64,000 nucleotides of DNA, taken from the NCBI GenBank assembly GCA_051162045.1, contig JBISDI010000002.1; one strand, written 5' to 3'. A model generated the notes under the pieces. That model was not told the origin of the DNA. It made no database searches and was given only the letters and a program-made list of their open reading frames with translations. Position numbers and translations under genes: made by a program. Positions within the stretch are counted from its first letter, which is position 1. Every line of letters starts with the position of its first letter. The stretch is from Anaerozeibacter quisquiliarum (GTDB taxonomy: Bacteria; Bacillota; Clostridia; Christensenellales; Aristaeellaceae). Positions 33,717 to 43,583 of the stretch are shown one piece after another.

Positions 33717-34892
33717 TCAGCCCATGCCCAACTTCATCCCCCGCGCCGCCTCGAGCAGCGCCTTGCGCTCGTTCGGCGTCTCCCCCGCCATCACCCGGTC
33801 GAGCAGCGCTTCGAGCGTGGAACCGAGCGCGGGGCCTCTGGGGACGCCGAGGGCGATCAGGTCTCGGCCGTTGACTTTGAGGTCGCTCAGCCGATAACAG
33901 GCGTTTTGCCGGATGAGTGCCTCGACGAGTTCCTGCGCCTCATCCACATCTCGGCCCTCGGCCCGCCAGATCGCGAGCGCGTCCCGCGCGGCTCCCGGCC
34001 CACCGGCGGCCCTGAGCAATGTAAGCGCCCCGCGCGCGTCGCCCGGCGTCGGCCGCTTGCTCAGCGCGGCGAGCAGCTCCGCCCGGCCCGTGGCCGCGTT
34101 GTCGGCGCGCAGCTTGCGCAGCCCCAAACGCACATCTCCCCCGCGCATCATCACGGCAAGCCGCAGCACCGCGTCTTCGGGCAACCGACCCACCAATCGG
34201 GCATCGTAGAAACCAAACGGCGCGGCCTCGGCCAGCACCTCGGGGAAACCCAACAGCACGCGCGCCGTGCCCGGCCCGACCAGCAGACGTTTGAGTTCCG
34301 AATAAATTCGCTCGGCCGACACGTGTTTGAGCTCCGAGCGCATATCGTGAAGCGCGCGCGCGGTGGCCGGCTCGACGGTAAAATCCAGCTGCGCGGCGAA
34401 GCGCAGCGCGCGTAGGATGCGCAGCGCGTCCTCGGCGAAGCGCGTCTCGGGCCGCCCCACGGCGCGGACGGCGCGCGCGGCCAGGTCGGCCCGGCCGCCG
34501 AAGTAGTCGATCGGCGCGCCGCCCGGCTTCATCGCCATGGCGTTGATCGTGAAGTCGCGGCGGCTGAGATCCGCTCGCAGGCTGGACACGAAGCGCACCT
34601 CGTCGGGCCGGCGGTGGTCGGTGTACGCGCCGTCGGCGCGGAAGGTGGTGACCTCGACGGCCTGTCCTCCGTAGATTGCGGTCAGGGTGCCGTGCTTGAT
34701 GCCGGTTTCGATCACCCGCGCGCCGTCAAGCGCCGCGCGCACCTGGTCGGGCCGCGCGCACGTAGCTACGTCCCAATCGACGGGCGCGCGCTTAAGCAGC
34801 CAATCGCGCACGCAGCCGCCCACCGCGTAGGCCTCGTACCCCGCATCCGTCAACCGGTCAATGACCCAAATCACGCCCGCCGGCCAATCCAT
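33717..34892 (-). CDS. cca: CCA-adding enzyme / tRNA nucleotidyltransferase
   Basis: A 391-residue class II tRNA nucleotidyltransferase that builds or repairs the 3' CCA. The head domain has YAVGGCVRDWLLKRAPVDWD (the G-G-x-V-R-D motif and metal-binding D-x-D), then SLRADLSRRDFTINAMAM and FAEDALRILRALRFAAQL, the template-forming motifs. The remainder is helical neck and body. The related poly(A) polymerase cannot be excluded, but the size and Gram-positive context favour Cca. ATG 34892 follows GGGGGTGAG. A TATACT (34921-34916) on the same strand is a possible -10. Confidence 0.9.
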   Translation of the reverse strand: MDWPAGVIWVIDRLTDAGYEAYAVGGCVRDWLLKRAPVDWDVATCARPDQVRAALDGARVIETGIKHGTLTAIYGGQAVEVTTFRADGAYTDHRRPDEVRFVSSLRADLSRRDFTINAMAMKPGGAPIDYFGGRADLAARAVRAVGRPETRFAEDALRILRALRFAAQLDFTVEPATARALHDMRSELKHVSAERIYSELKRLLVGPGTARVLLGFPEVLAEAAPFGFYDARLVGRLPEDAVLRLAVMMRGGDVRLGLRKLRADNAATGRAELLAALSKRPTPGDARGALTLLRAAGGPGAARDALAIWRAEGRDVDEAQELVEALIRQNACYRLSDLKVNGRDLIALGVPRGPALGSTLEALLDRVMAGETPNERKALLEAARGMKLGMG

Positions 34893-35111
34893 GCGCTCAC
34901 CCCCACATACACCATTAGTATACCATGTTCTTCCCTGATATTCAGCCGATGCCGGTCGATCGCTTGCGAAAAACCCAAAGGGATTTCCGGGCCGCCGCCC
35001 TCCATATCCGATCATTTGTGCCAGCTTTGCCGGTTAAAATGGATTCCCCCAAGGGGCGCGCTTGCCCGCACGGCGGGGAACCGATCCCGGCAGCCGGATC
35101 CGCGCGACCCG

Positions 35112-35378
35112 CTACAGCAGGTACTGCAGCGCCACCACCAGCGCCGCGCCCGGCAACCCCAACAGCCCCACGATCACCGCGGTGAACGGATTGAGCGGCA
35201 CGGTGAAGCCGGTCAGCGGCGCGAATTGGTTGACCACCCACAAAAGCAGCGCCCCCAACAGCGCGCCCGCCATCAGCCGCCACACCAGCCGCATCGGCAC
35301 CAGCAGCAGAGCGCCGATCAGGTACAACAGCATAAGCCCCAGCCCAAAGCTCAGCACCAGTTCCCACGGGATTCGCAT
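35112..35378 (-). CDS. BofA-family membrane protein
   Basis: An 88-residue hydrophobic protein. Two membrane segments (LVLSFGLGLMLLYLIGALLL and LMAGALLGALLLWVVNQF) are followed by the BofA signature VPLNPFTAVIVGLLGLPGAA. BofA inhibits pro-sigma-K processing in sporulating Bacillus, but homologues also occur in species not known to sporulate. ATG 35378 has GGAGGTG 6 nt upstream; the GTG at 35387 does not. It is upstream of cca on the same strand with a 219-nt gap. Confidence 0.82.
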   Translation of the reverse strand: MRIPWELVLSFGLGLMLLYLIGALLLVPMRLVWRLMAGALLGALLLWVVNQFAPLTGFTVPLNPFTAVIVGLLGLPGAALVVALQYLL

Positions 35379-35447
35379 GCCCACCACCTCCCGATTCCCT
35401 TGAAGATATGGCTTGCTCCCCGGTCATTATGTCGCGTCGGTTAATTG

Positions 35448-35474
35448 TTAGCACTCAACGCAGGAGAGTGCTAA
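35448..35474 (+). promoter_or_regulatory. CIRCE element (HrcA operator)
   Basis: TTAGCACTC - 9 nt - GAGTGCTAA, a perfect CIRCE sequence. It ends 6 nt before the -35 box of htpG, so HrcA would repress htpG. HrcA control of htpG is unusual: CIRCE normally precedes groE and hrcA-dnaK. Confidence 0.95.
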
Positions 35475-35480
35475 TTTCTA

Positions 35481-35509
35481 TTGACAAGCCCTCTTGCGCG
35501 GTCTACAAT
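35481..35509 (+). promoter_or_regulatory. htpG promoter
   Basis: TTGACA (35481-35486), 17-nt spacer, TACAAT (35504-35509): a near-consensus sigma-A promoter. Confidence 0.88.
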
Positions 35510-35528
35510 AAACCATATCATATAAGTG

Positions 35529-35566
35529 CCAATCCCAACCATGCCCGCGTTCATGATTGGGATTGG
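35529..35566 (+). other. 5'-leader hairpin of htpG
   Basis: A perfect 10-bp stem, CCAATCCCAA (35529-35538) with TTGGGATTGG (35557-35566), in the transcribed leader, 15 nt before the ribosome site GGGAGG. It may protect the RNA or modulate translation. Confidence 0.6.
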
Positions 35567-35593
35567 TGTAATCCAGAACGGGAGGCGTCATAA

Positions 35594-37432
35594 ATGGCTC
35601 AAAAGGGCAGCATTTCTATCCACGCGGAAAACATCATGCCGGTAATCAAGCGCTGGCTGTATTCGGACAAGGACATCTTCCTGCGGGAACTGGTCGCGAA
35701 CGGCTGCGACGCGGTGGCGAAGCACCGCGCGCTCGCGCGTGCCGGCGAGGCGGCGGCCGAGGACAGCTACCGCGTCGACGTGATCGCGGACGAGGCGCAG
35801 GGCACGCTCAAGATCGTCGACAACGGCATCGGCATGACCGAGGACGAAGTTACGCGCTTCATCGCGCAGGTGGCGTTCTCGGGCGCGGAGGAATTCCTCG
35901 CGAAGTACAAGCCGGACGACGCCTCGGCCGGCATCATCGGCCACTTCGGGCTGGGGTTCTACTCGGCGTTCATGGTATCGAGCCAGGTTTCGATCGACAC
36001 GCTGAGCTACCGCGAGAATGCTTCGGCCGTGCGCTGGGAGAGCAGCGACGGCATGACCTATGAGATGGGGCCGTCGGAGCGCGACGCGCGCGGCACGACG
36101 ATCACGCTGACATTGAATGAGGGCGACCGCGAGTTCCTCCACCTGCACACGCTGCGCGATACGCTGGAAAAGTACTGCGCGTTCATGCCGGTGCCCATCT
36201 TCCTGAGCGCCGTGGAAGCGGTGAAGGAGGGCGAGGAGGCCAAGGCCCCCGAGCAGGTCAACGAGACCGTGCCGCTGTGGACGAAGCGCCCTAACGAGGT
36301 GACCGACGAGGAATACAAGGCGTTCTACCACAAGGTGTTCCACGACTACGGAGATCCGCTGTTCTGGATCCACCTGAACGCCGAGTATCCGTTCAATTTA
36401 AAGGGCATCCTCTATTTCCCGCGCATCAAGCACGAGTTCGCGGGCAGCGAGGGCGTAATCAAGCTGTTCAGCAACCAGGTGTTCGTAGCCGACAACATCA
36501 AGGAGGTCATCCCCGAGTTCCTGATGCTGCTCAAGGGCGCGATCGACTGCCCCGATCTGCCGCTCAACGTGTCGCGCTCGTTCCTGCAAAACGACGGCTA
36601 TGTGCGCAAGATGTCGCAGTACATCACGCGCAAGGTGGCCGACCGGCTGGTCAGCGAGTTCACGGGCAAGCGCGAGGACTATCAGAAGTACTGGGACGAC
36701 ATCCACCCGTTCGTCAAGTACGGCGCGATCCGCGACGAGAAGTTCTACGAGCGCGTGAAGGACGCGCTGCTGTTCAAGACGACCGACGACCGGTACCTGA
36801 CGCTCAAGGAGTACGGCGAGACGCAGTTTGAAGGCGACGAGCGCACCGTGTACTATTCGGGCGACCCCAGGCGGCAGGCGCAGATGATCGAGCTGTACCG
36901 CGCGCAAAACCGCGACGTGGTGGTGCTGGACACCCTGATCGACCCCAACTTCATCTCGTTCCTCGAGTACGCGGGCGACCGCGAGCACCCCATCAAGTTC
37001 GAGCGCGTGGACGCCGGCACTTTGGGGCTGACCGAGGCCGGCGACGCCGACGAGGATAAGCGCGCCGTGCTCGAAGCCAAGTTCCGCAAGGCGCTGAACC
37101 AGGAATCGCTCAAAGTGCTGCTCAAGCAGTTCAAGACCGACAGCCTGCCCGCCGTGATTACCGTGGACGAGCAGTCGAGAAGGTTTGGCGAAATGTCCCG
37201 CGCATGGGGCGACAAGGGCTTCAAGATGCCCGAACAGCAGACGCTCACGCTCAACGAACGTCACCCGCTGGTTCAGCACCTGGCGGCGAGCGGGGACGAG
37301 GCGCTCGATGCCCTCTTGTGCGAACAGATCTACGACCTGTGCGAGATGGCGCGCAGCCCGCTGGAATCCGAGCGCATGGTCGCCTTCCTGTCGCGCAGCC
37401 AGGCGCTGCTGACCCGGTTGATTGAAAAGTAA
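35594..37432 (+). CDS. htpG: Chaperone HtpG (Hsp90)
   Basis: A 612-residue Hsp90. The GHKL ATPase domain has IFLRELVANGCDAVAKHR (with the catalytic Glu), IVDNGIGMTEDEV, and the lid/GHFGLGFYSAFMV loop. The middle domain has FPRIKHEFAGSEG and LPLNVSRSFLQNDGYVRKM, including the ATPase-stimulating Arg. The C-terminal dimerisation domain is complete. GGGAGG is 8-9 nt before the ATG. Heat-inducible control is predicted by the CIRCE site. araB follows after 13 nt, so it may share this regulation. Confidence 0.95.
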   Translation: MAQKGSISIHAENIMPVIKRWLYSDKDIFLRELVANGCDAVAKHRALARAGEAAAEDSYRVDVIADEAQGTLKIVDNGIGMTEDEVTRFIAQVAFSGAEEFLAKYKPDDASAGIIGHFGLGFYSAFMVSSQVSIDTLSYRENASAVRWESSDGMTYEMGPSERDARGTTITLTLNEGDREFLHLHTLRDTLEKYCAFMPVPIFLSAVEAVKEGEEAKAPEQVNETVPLWTKRPNEVTDEEYKAFYHKVFHDYGDPLFWIHLNAEYPFNLKGILYFPRIKHEFAGSEGVIKLFSNQVFVADNIKEVIPEFLMLLKGAIDCPDLPLNVSRSFLQNDGYVRKMSQYITRKVADRLVSEFTGKREDYQKYWDDIHPFVKYGAIRDEKFYERVKDALLFKTTDDRYLTLKEYGETQFEGDERTVYYSGDPRRQAQMIELYRAQNRDVVVLDTLIDPNFISFLEYAGDREHPIKFERVDAGTLGLTEAGDADEDKRAVLEAKFRKALNQESLKVLLKQFKTDSLPAVITVDEQSRRFGEMSRAWGDKGFKMPEQQTLTLNERHPLVQHLAASGDEALDALLCEQIYDLCEMARSPLESERMVAFLSRSQALLTRLIEK

Positions 37433-37445
37433 GGGCGGGATGATC

Positions 37446-39110
37446 ATGAGCAGCTATGCGATCGGGGTCGATTTCGGTACGCTGTCGGCCCGCGCGCTGG
37501 TGGCGGAGGTGGGTACCGGTCGCGAGCTGGCCTCGGCGTCCATGGACTACCCTCATCAGGTCATGGATGAACGGCTGCCGGACGGTACACGGCTTGCGTC
37601 CGACTGGGCGCTTCAGCACCCGCAGGACTACCTCGACTGCCTCTACCATATCGTGCCCGAGGCGCTGCGGCGCTCGGGCATATCGAAGGACGAGGTCATC
37701 GGCCTGGGCCTCGACTTCACCGCCTGCACCATGGTCGCGACCGACCGCGCAGGCACGCCGCTGTGCCTAAAGCAGGGATTTGCATCAAATCCCCACGCCT
37801 ACGTCAAGCTGTGGAAGCACCACGCGGCGCAGCCCGAGGCCGACCGGATCAACGCGTTGGCCGCCGAGCGGGGCGAGCCTTTCCTCGCGCGCTATGGCGG
37901 CAAAACCTCGTCGGAGTGGATGTTCCCAAAGATCTGGCAGGTGCTCCGGGAAGCGCCCGGGGTCTACGCGGCGGCGGAGCGGTTCATCGAGGCCGGCGAT
38001 TGGGTCGTGTGGATGCTCACGGGCATGCCTACGCGCAGCAGCTGCCTCGCGGGCTACAAGGCGCTCTGGCACGCGGCCGAGGGCTACCCCGCGCGCGATT
38101 TCTTTCGGGCGCTCGATCCGCGCCTGGAAAACGTGGTGGCCGAAAAGATGCCCGAGCCGGTGCTGCCGATCGGCTCCAAGGCGGGCGAGCTCACCGGGGA
38201 GGCGGCGCACCTGACCGGGCTCAAGGTGGGCACGGCGGTGGCGGTGGCCAATGTGGACGCGCATGTGTCGCTGCCGCCCACGGGGCTGACGCAGCCGGGC
38301 GACGCGCTGATGATCATGGGCACCTCGACCTGCCATGTGATGCTGAGCGAGGCGGAGCGCTGCGTGCCCGGCATATCGGGCGCGGTGCGCGACGGGGTGG
38401 TGCCCGGCCTGGTCGGCTACGAGGGCAACCAGGTCACCGGCGACCACTTCAATTGGTTTGTGGACCATTGCTTGCCCGAGCGCTACGCGCGCGAGGCGCG
38501 CGAGCGGAACATCGACCCGCACGCGCTGCTGAGCGAGAAGGCCGCGCGCCTGAAGCCTGGCGAGTCGGGGCTGCTGGCGCTCGACTGGTGGGGCGGCAAC
38601 CGCTCGGTGCTGGTGGACGGCACGCTGTCTGGCTTGATCGTGGGCATGACGCTGACCACCAAGCCCGAGGACATCTACCGCGCGCTGGTCGAGGCCACCG
38701 CCTACGGCGCACGCACGATCCTCACGGCCTACGGGGCGCATGGCGTCCACGTGCGCCGACTGTTCGCCTGCGGCGGCATCGCGCAGAAGAATCCGTTCAT
38801 CATGCAGCTGTACGCCGACGTGATCGGCCGCCCGATCGGCATCGCGCGCTCCGCGCAGACGCCTGCGCTGGGTTCGGCGATGTTCGGCGCGCTGGCGGCC
38901 GGTGCGGCGCGCGGCGGCTATGACTCGATCGCGGACGCCGCGCGCGAAATGGGTGGCACGACGGGCGTGGTCTATCGGCCGATCCCGGAAAACCAGCGAA
39001 TTTACGACCAATTGTACCGCGAATACGCCGCGCTGCACGACCACTTCGGCCGGGGCGCGAACGACGTCATGAAGCGGCTGAAGACCATCAAGGCCGCGCA
39101 ATCCTCCTAA
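37446..39110 (+). CDS. araB: Ribulokinase
   Basis: A 554-residue FGGY kinase that phosphorylates L-ribulose (or ribulose/ribitol-type substrates) in pentose use. The N-terminal phosphate loop is SYAIGVDFGTLSARALVAEV; GLGLDFTACTMV, ARYGGKTSSEWMFPK and the C-terminal LFACGGIAQKNPFIMQLYAD are characteristic of AraB. ATG 37446 has GGGCGGG 6 nt upstream. No araA or araD is present in the window. It is separated from htpG by 13 nt, an odd pairing. The FGGY family is broad, so the exact pentulose is uncertain. Confidence 0.88.
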   Translation: MSSYAIGVDFGTLSARALVAEVGTGRELASASMDYPHQVMDERLPDGTRLASDWALQHPQDYLDCLYHIVPEALRRSGISKDEVIGLGLDFTACTMVATDRAGTPLCLKQGFASNPHAYVKLWKHHAAQPEADRINALAAERGEPFLARYGGKTSSEWMFPKIWQVLREAPGVYAAAERFIEAGDWVVWMLTGMPTRSSCLAGYKALWHAAEGYPARDFFRALDPRLENVVAEKMPEPVLPIGSKAGELTGEAAHLTGLKVGTAVAVANVDAHVSLPPTGLTQPGDALMIMGTSTCHVMLSEAERCVPGISGAVRDGVVPGLVGYEGNQVTGDHFNWFVDHCLPERYAREARERNIDPHALLSEKAARLKPGESGLLALDWWGGNRSVLVDGTLSGLIVGMTLTTKPEDIYRALVEATAYGARTILTAYGAHGVHVRRLFACGGIAQKNPFIMQLYADVIGRPIGIARSAQTPALGSAMFGALAAGAARGGYDSIADAAREMGGTTGVVYRPIPENQRIYDQLYREYAALHDHFGRGANDVMKRLKTIKAAQSS

Positions 39111-39201
39111 TCAGCACCTGCGATCGGCGGAAGGTGTGTCCGTTGGTCGGGCGCCCCGCGCAAAGCCCGCCTTTCCTTGATGCATGTCGAGCCACTGGGG
39201 T

Positions 39202-39420
39202 CTATGCAAACGAAACCTCGTGCTCATGCCAGGCGGGCGCCGTGCCCGCGCCGAAAGCGCCGCAAGTACCCTCATAAGAGGAGATGCCGCCCGCGGCGTC
39301 GGTAGCGATGGCGCTGTCCGGGATCCACACGGTGCCGCGGGGCGCGGCCTGACCCGCTTGCGCCAGGGATACGACGCCGGGCGCAAGGATGAGCGCCAAC
39401 AGTTGAACGTTCTCGTTCGA
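39202..39420 (-). pseudogene. Possible remnant of a secreted-protein gene
   Basis: The 486-nt gap 39111-39596 holds no convincing gene. On the minus strand an open frame ending at TAG 39202 reads VQLLALILAPGVVSLAQA, like a signal peptide, then a short tail ending APAWHEHEVSFA. There is no plausible start codon with a ribosome site, so this is at best a decayed gene. Nothing else was recognised between 39111 and the terminator at 39516. Confidence 0.3.
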
Positions 39421-39515
39421 TTTTGAGCAAGAGGGCGGGCAGTTCCTACGGAAACCGCATCGGGCTTCGCGGCGCGTACGGCGGGGCGCTTTGCCATGTG
39501 CCGTGAAAAGAGAAA

Positions 39516-39581
39516 TAGCGCAACGCGAGCCCTCTCCTTGGCCCCTCTGAGAAGGAACCCGGGAGGGCGCGCGTTGCGCTA
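39516..39581 (-). terminator. Terminator of the NagB-like gene
   Basis: Outer perfect 12-bp stem (39516-39527 with 39570-39581) plus inner GCCCTC (39529-39534) with GAGGGC (39563-39568). On the minus strand it is followed by the T-rich CTATTTCTCTTTT. Confidence 0.75.
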
Positions 39582-39596
39582 TGGCTCTCTCCGCCG

Positions 39597-40547
39597 CTAA
39601 TTCGTGTCCGCGCGCAGCGGCCCGGCCAGCTCCTTCATGAAGAACAGCCTGCCCGGCATCGTGGGGATGAAGCTCGACGTCACGCTGATGTCCGGGCCGT
39701 AGCGCAGCGTCATCCAGAAGCTCATGCCCTGCCATTGCATGCCGCGCGACAGCACGCCGTCGCAGCCGCCGATCGCGTAGTCGGTGCCCAGGATGATGCC
39801 CGGCCCGATCGTGTTGGCGTAGCATGGGATCAGCGGCCAGGCGCTGCGGAAGCTGGTGATGGCGTTCTGTTCGATCGTGAACGGGTGCAGCCGCGCGCCG
39901 ACACGGTGGGTGGCCGCCTTCCAGTCGTCGACCGACGCGTATTCTTTGGCGAAATGCGGCTCCCAAAACGCGATGTGGCACATGCGGCCTATGCCGTATA
40001 CCATCACCTGCTTCGCGCCCCGGCGCTTGAGCGCGGCGATCTTGTCCGCATAGGTCGGCAGGTTCTGCCTGGTGGCGAAGTTGCGCTGCGCCTCGGGCAC
40101 CGTCAGGTCCCCAAGCGGCGCGTAGAACGCCTGCTCCATGGCATTTTGGAACGCCGCCGCGTCGTCCGCGGGCAGCGTGTTGCCCGCCGCGTCGCTCCAT
40201 TCGTCCATGTTGAAGCCGTGCACGTGCTTACAGCTCACGCCCCACGCCTTGAGGAAGTACACCGCCCACTTGTACATGCCCATCGGTCCCACAGGCAGGA
40301 TCAGGATCAGCTCTCGATCCTCGTCCCGCGCCTTCCTGATCTCCATCGCGATCTCGTGGCCCATGTACGCGCCAAATTCCTCGAGGTTCTCGCACATAAA
40401 TGGCTCAAACCCCTCGTGCCAGAACGGCTGGCGCTCATACACCTGCGCCGGGTCGTAGCTTATGCATTGCTTGATCCGCCCAATGTCCCAGCCCTGCGGA
40501 AACACCTCGCCGAAGTACGAACCCTTGAGCGTGCTCACCATGTCCAC
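39597..40547 (-). CDS. NagB-like sugar-phosphate isomerase/deaminase with altered active site
   Basis: A 316-residue member of the glucosamine-6-phosphate deaminase / 6-phosphogluconolactonase superfamily. HGFNMDEWSDAAGN aligns with the conserved NMDEY region of NagB. The GxDGHIAFNEP motif reads GIGRMCHIAFWEP: His (near 191) and Glu (near 196) remain, but the Asp of the ring-opening triad is Met (near 189) and Asn is Trp. GTG 40547 was chosen because GAGGAGGG is 7 nt upstream. Divergent from a ROK regulator with a shared operator. A role in handling an unusual sugar phosphate is likely; deaminase activity is doubtful. Confidence 0.8.
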   Translation of the reverse strand: MDMVSTLKGSYFGEVFPQGWDIGRIKQCISYDPAQVYERQPFWHEGFEPFMCENLEEFGAYMGHEIAMEIRKARDEDRELILILPVGPMGMYKWAVYFLKAWGVSCKHVHGFNMDEWSDAAGNTLPADDAAAFQNAMEQAFYAPLGDLTVPEAQRNFATRQNLPTYADKIAALKRRGAKQVMVYGIGRMCHIAFWEPHFAKEYASVDDWKAATHRVGARLHPFTIEQNAITSFRSAWPLIPCYANTIGPGIILGTDYAIGGCDGVLSRGMQWQGMSFWMTLRYGPDISVTSSFIPTMPGRLFFMKELAGPLRADTN

Positions 40548-40593
40548 GCGGCATCCCTCCTCAATTCGTCCAGTGGGTTTATGAATCACCGTC

Positions 40594-40622
40594 ATTATCG
40601 CACGGCTCTTTCTATTTGTCAA
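40594..40622 (-). promoter_or_regulatory. Promoter of the NagB-like gene
   Basis: Minus strand TTGACA (40622-40617), 17-nt spacer, GATAAT (40599-40594): a strong sigma-A promoter. Confidence 0.85.
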
Positions 40623-40636
40623 CCGAAATGACAAAT
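40614..40636. promoter_or_regulatory. Inverted-repeat operator, probably for the ROK regulator
   Basis: ATTTGTCA (40614-40621) and TGACAAAT (40629-40636) form a perfect 8-bp inverted repeat with a 7-nt centre. It covers the -35 of the NagB-like gene and lies upstream of the ROK gene's TATACT (40665-40670). The TGACAAAT half recurs in the transporter promoter at 41985. Confidence 0.75.
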
Positions 40637-40692
40637 GGCGCTGTTCAAACGCGTCCAAATGCGCTATACTCAGTTCGAAACGAGGTGATCCC

Positions 40693-41931
40693 ATGAACTA
40701 CTTGGGTGACAACAGCCGTCCTGAACGGCTGACCAACCAGCAGCTAATCAAGGCGGACAACATCAAGCGGGTGTTCGACCTAATCAACGGCAGCGCCAAC
40801 ATGTCGCGGGCGGAGCTCACGCGGCTGACGCGGCTCAGCCCCACCACGGTGTCGGCGCTGGTGGACGAGCTGCTGGGGGCCCAGTTGGTGGTGGAGACCG
40901 GCACCAAGCCCATGGGGCAATCGGGCCGCCGCCCGATCCGGTTGGCGATCAACGGCCGGGGCCTGCAAATCGTGGTGTTTTCGCTGGACCGCTGGGGCGT
41001 CAACTACACACTGTACAACCTGCAATACGAGGAACTGGAGACCCACTTCCTGCCCCACGCATCCGACCAGTACGGCGGCTTCGATGAGGACGCGCTCGAC
41101 GACAGCCCCGAGGCGGGCGAGGTATACGCACGGCTGTTCGAGGAGGTGCTGGCCTTTCACGCGCCGCGCTATCGCCCCGACAGCGTGGCGGCGGTGTGCG
41201 TCAGCTTCCCCGGCATCTACTTAAGCGAGCGCGACGCCTTCTCACTGTCGAGCATGCACGCCTCGCTGAGCCGCGCGTCGATGGAGGCGTTCGAGGCGCG
41301 TTCGGGCGCGCCGCTGTTTTTCGCCAATAACTCCATGTGCCACGCCTACGCCGAAAAAAAATGGCTGGACAGGCACGGCGAAGTGATCCGCGAACTGCTG
41401 TACGTCAACGTGTGCGACGGCGTGGGCGCGGGGCTGGTGCTGCACGGGGAGATGTTCACCGGCTTCGGCAGCACCGCCGGCGAGATCGGCCACATCACGG
41501 TCGAGCGCGGCGGACTCAAGTGCAACTGCGGCAGCCGCGGCTGCCTCGAGCGCTACGTGAACACCGACCGGGTGGTCGAGCGCGTGCTGGCCGCGACAGC
41601 GGCGGACAAGGCGCTCACGTTGGCCGAGATCGGCGCGGCTTACGAGGCGGGCGATCCGGCGGTCTCGGCGGTGATCGACGAGGTGGCGGGCGAGCTGTTC
41701 ACCGGCATCCACGCCGCGGTGTGCGTCACCGGCATCAAGTCGATTGTGCTGGGCGGCGGCATCGAGCAGCTGGGCGAGCGCTTCAGGCGCAAGCTTTCCT
41801 CGTTCACCGAGGGCCCCTCCTACCGCCCGATCTTGCGCGACCTGCGCATCCTGTACACCCGCGCGGGCCCCAAGAGCGACAGCCTGGGCGCGGCGCAGTA
41901 CTACATCGACAAGGTGTTCTCGATCAACTGA
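40693..41931 (+). CDS. ROK-family transcriptional regulator
   Basis: A 412-residue NagC/XylR-type regulator. The N-terminal winged helix (about 15-80) has SRAELTRLTRLSPTTVSALV. The ROK domain has GAGLVLHGEMFTGFGSTAGE, IGHITVERGG and the Zn-binding KCNCGSRGCLERYVN. GAGGTG precedes ATG 40693. It is divergent from the NagB-like gene and upstream of the sugar ABC transporter, and the shared half-site suggests it controls both. The inducer is unknown; no catalytic sugar-kinase role is expected with the DNA-binding domain present. Confidence 0.92.
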   Translation: MNYLGDNSRPERLTNQQLIKADNIKRVFDLINGSANMSRAELTRLTRLSPTTVSALVDELLGAQLVVETGTKPMGQSGRRPIRLAINGRGLQIVVFSLDRWGVNYTLYNLQYEELETHFLPHASDQYGGFDEDALDDSPEAGEVYARLFEEVLAFHAPRYRPDSVAAVCVSFPGIYLSERDAFSLSSMHASLSRASMEAFEARSGAPLFFANNSMCHAYAEKKWLDRHGEVIRELLYVNVCDGVGAGLVLHGEMFTGFGSTAGEIGHITVERGGLKCNCGSRGCLERYVNTDRVVERVLAATAADKALTLAEIGAAYEAGDPAVSAVIDEVAGELFTGIHAAVCVTGIKSIVLGGGIEQLGERFRRKLSSFTEGPSYRPILRDLRILYTRAGPKSDSLGAAQYYIDKVFSIN

Positions 41932-41983
41932 CGCCCGTGCGCCGCATGCGCATTATTGTAAAAAATTATATTCCTCCACCCAC

Positions 41984-42012
41984 TTGACAAATGGATGAAT
42001 CCATTGCATAAT
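41984..42012 (+). promoter_or_regulatory. Sugar transporter promoter with operator
   Basis: TTGACA (41984-41989), 17-nt spacer, CATAAT (42007-42012). The spacer contains AATGGAT-GA-ATCCATT (41990-42005), a perfect 7-bp inverted repeat, and TGACAAAT (41985-41992) repeats the half-site of 40629-40636. Confidence 0.8.
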
Positions 42013-42057
42013 GAACCCGTAAAAATGTATCTCACAGCCGAAAGGGAGTGAGCACTG

Positions 42058-43548
<1,491 letters not shown>

Positions 43549-43583
43549 GCCGTTACCCATACAGAAAGGCGGCGAACTAATCT

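Noticed and set aside
35112..35378. BofA taken as proof of sporulation
   Set aside because: BofA-domain proteins occur outside confirmed spore formers, and no sigma-K or other stage-specific sporulation gene is in the window.
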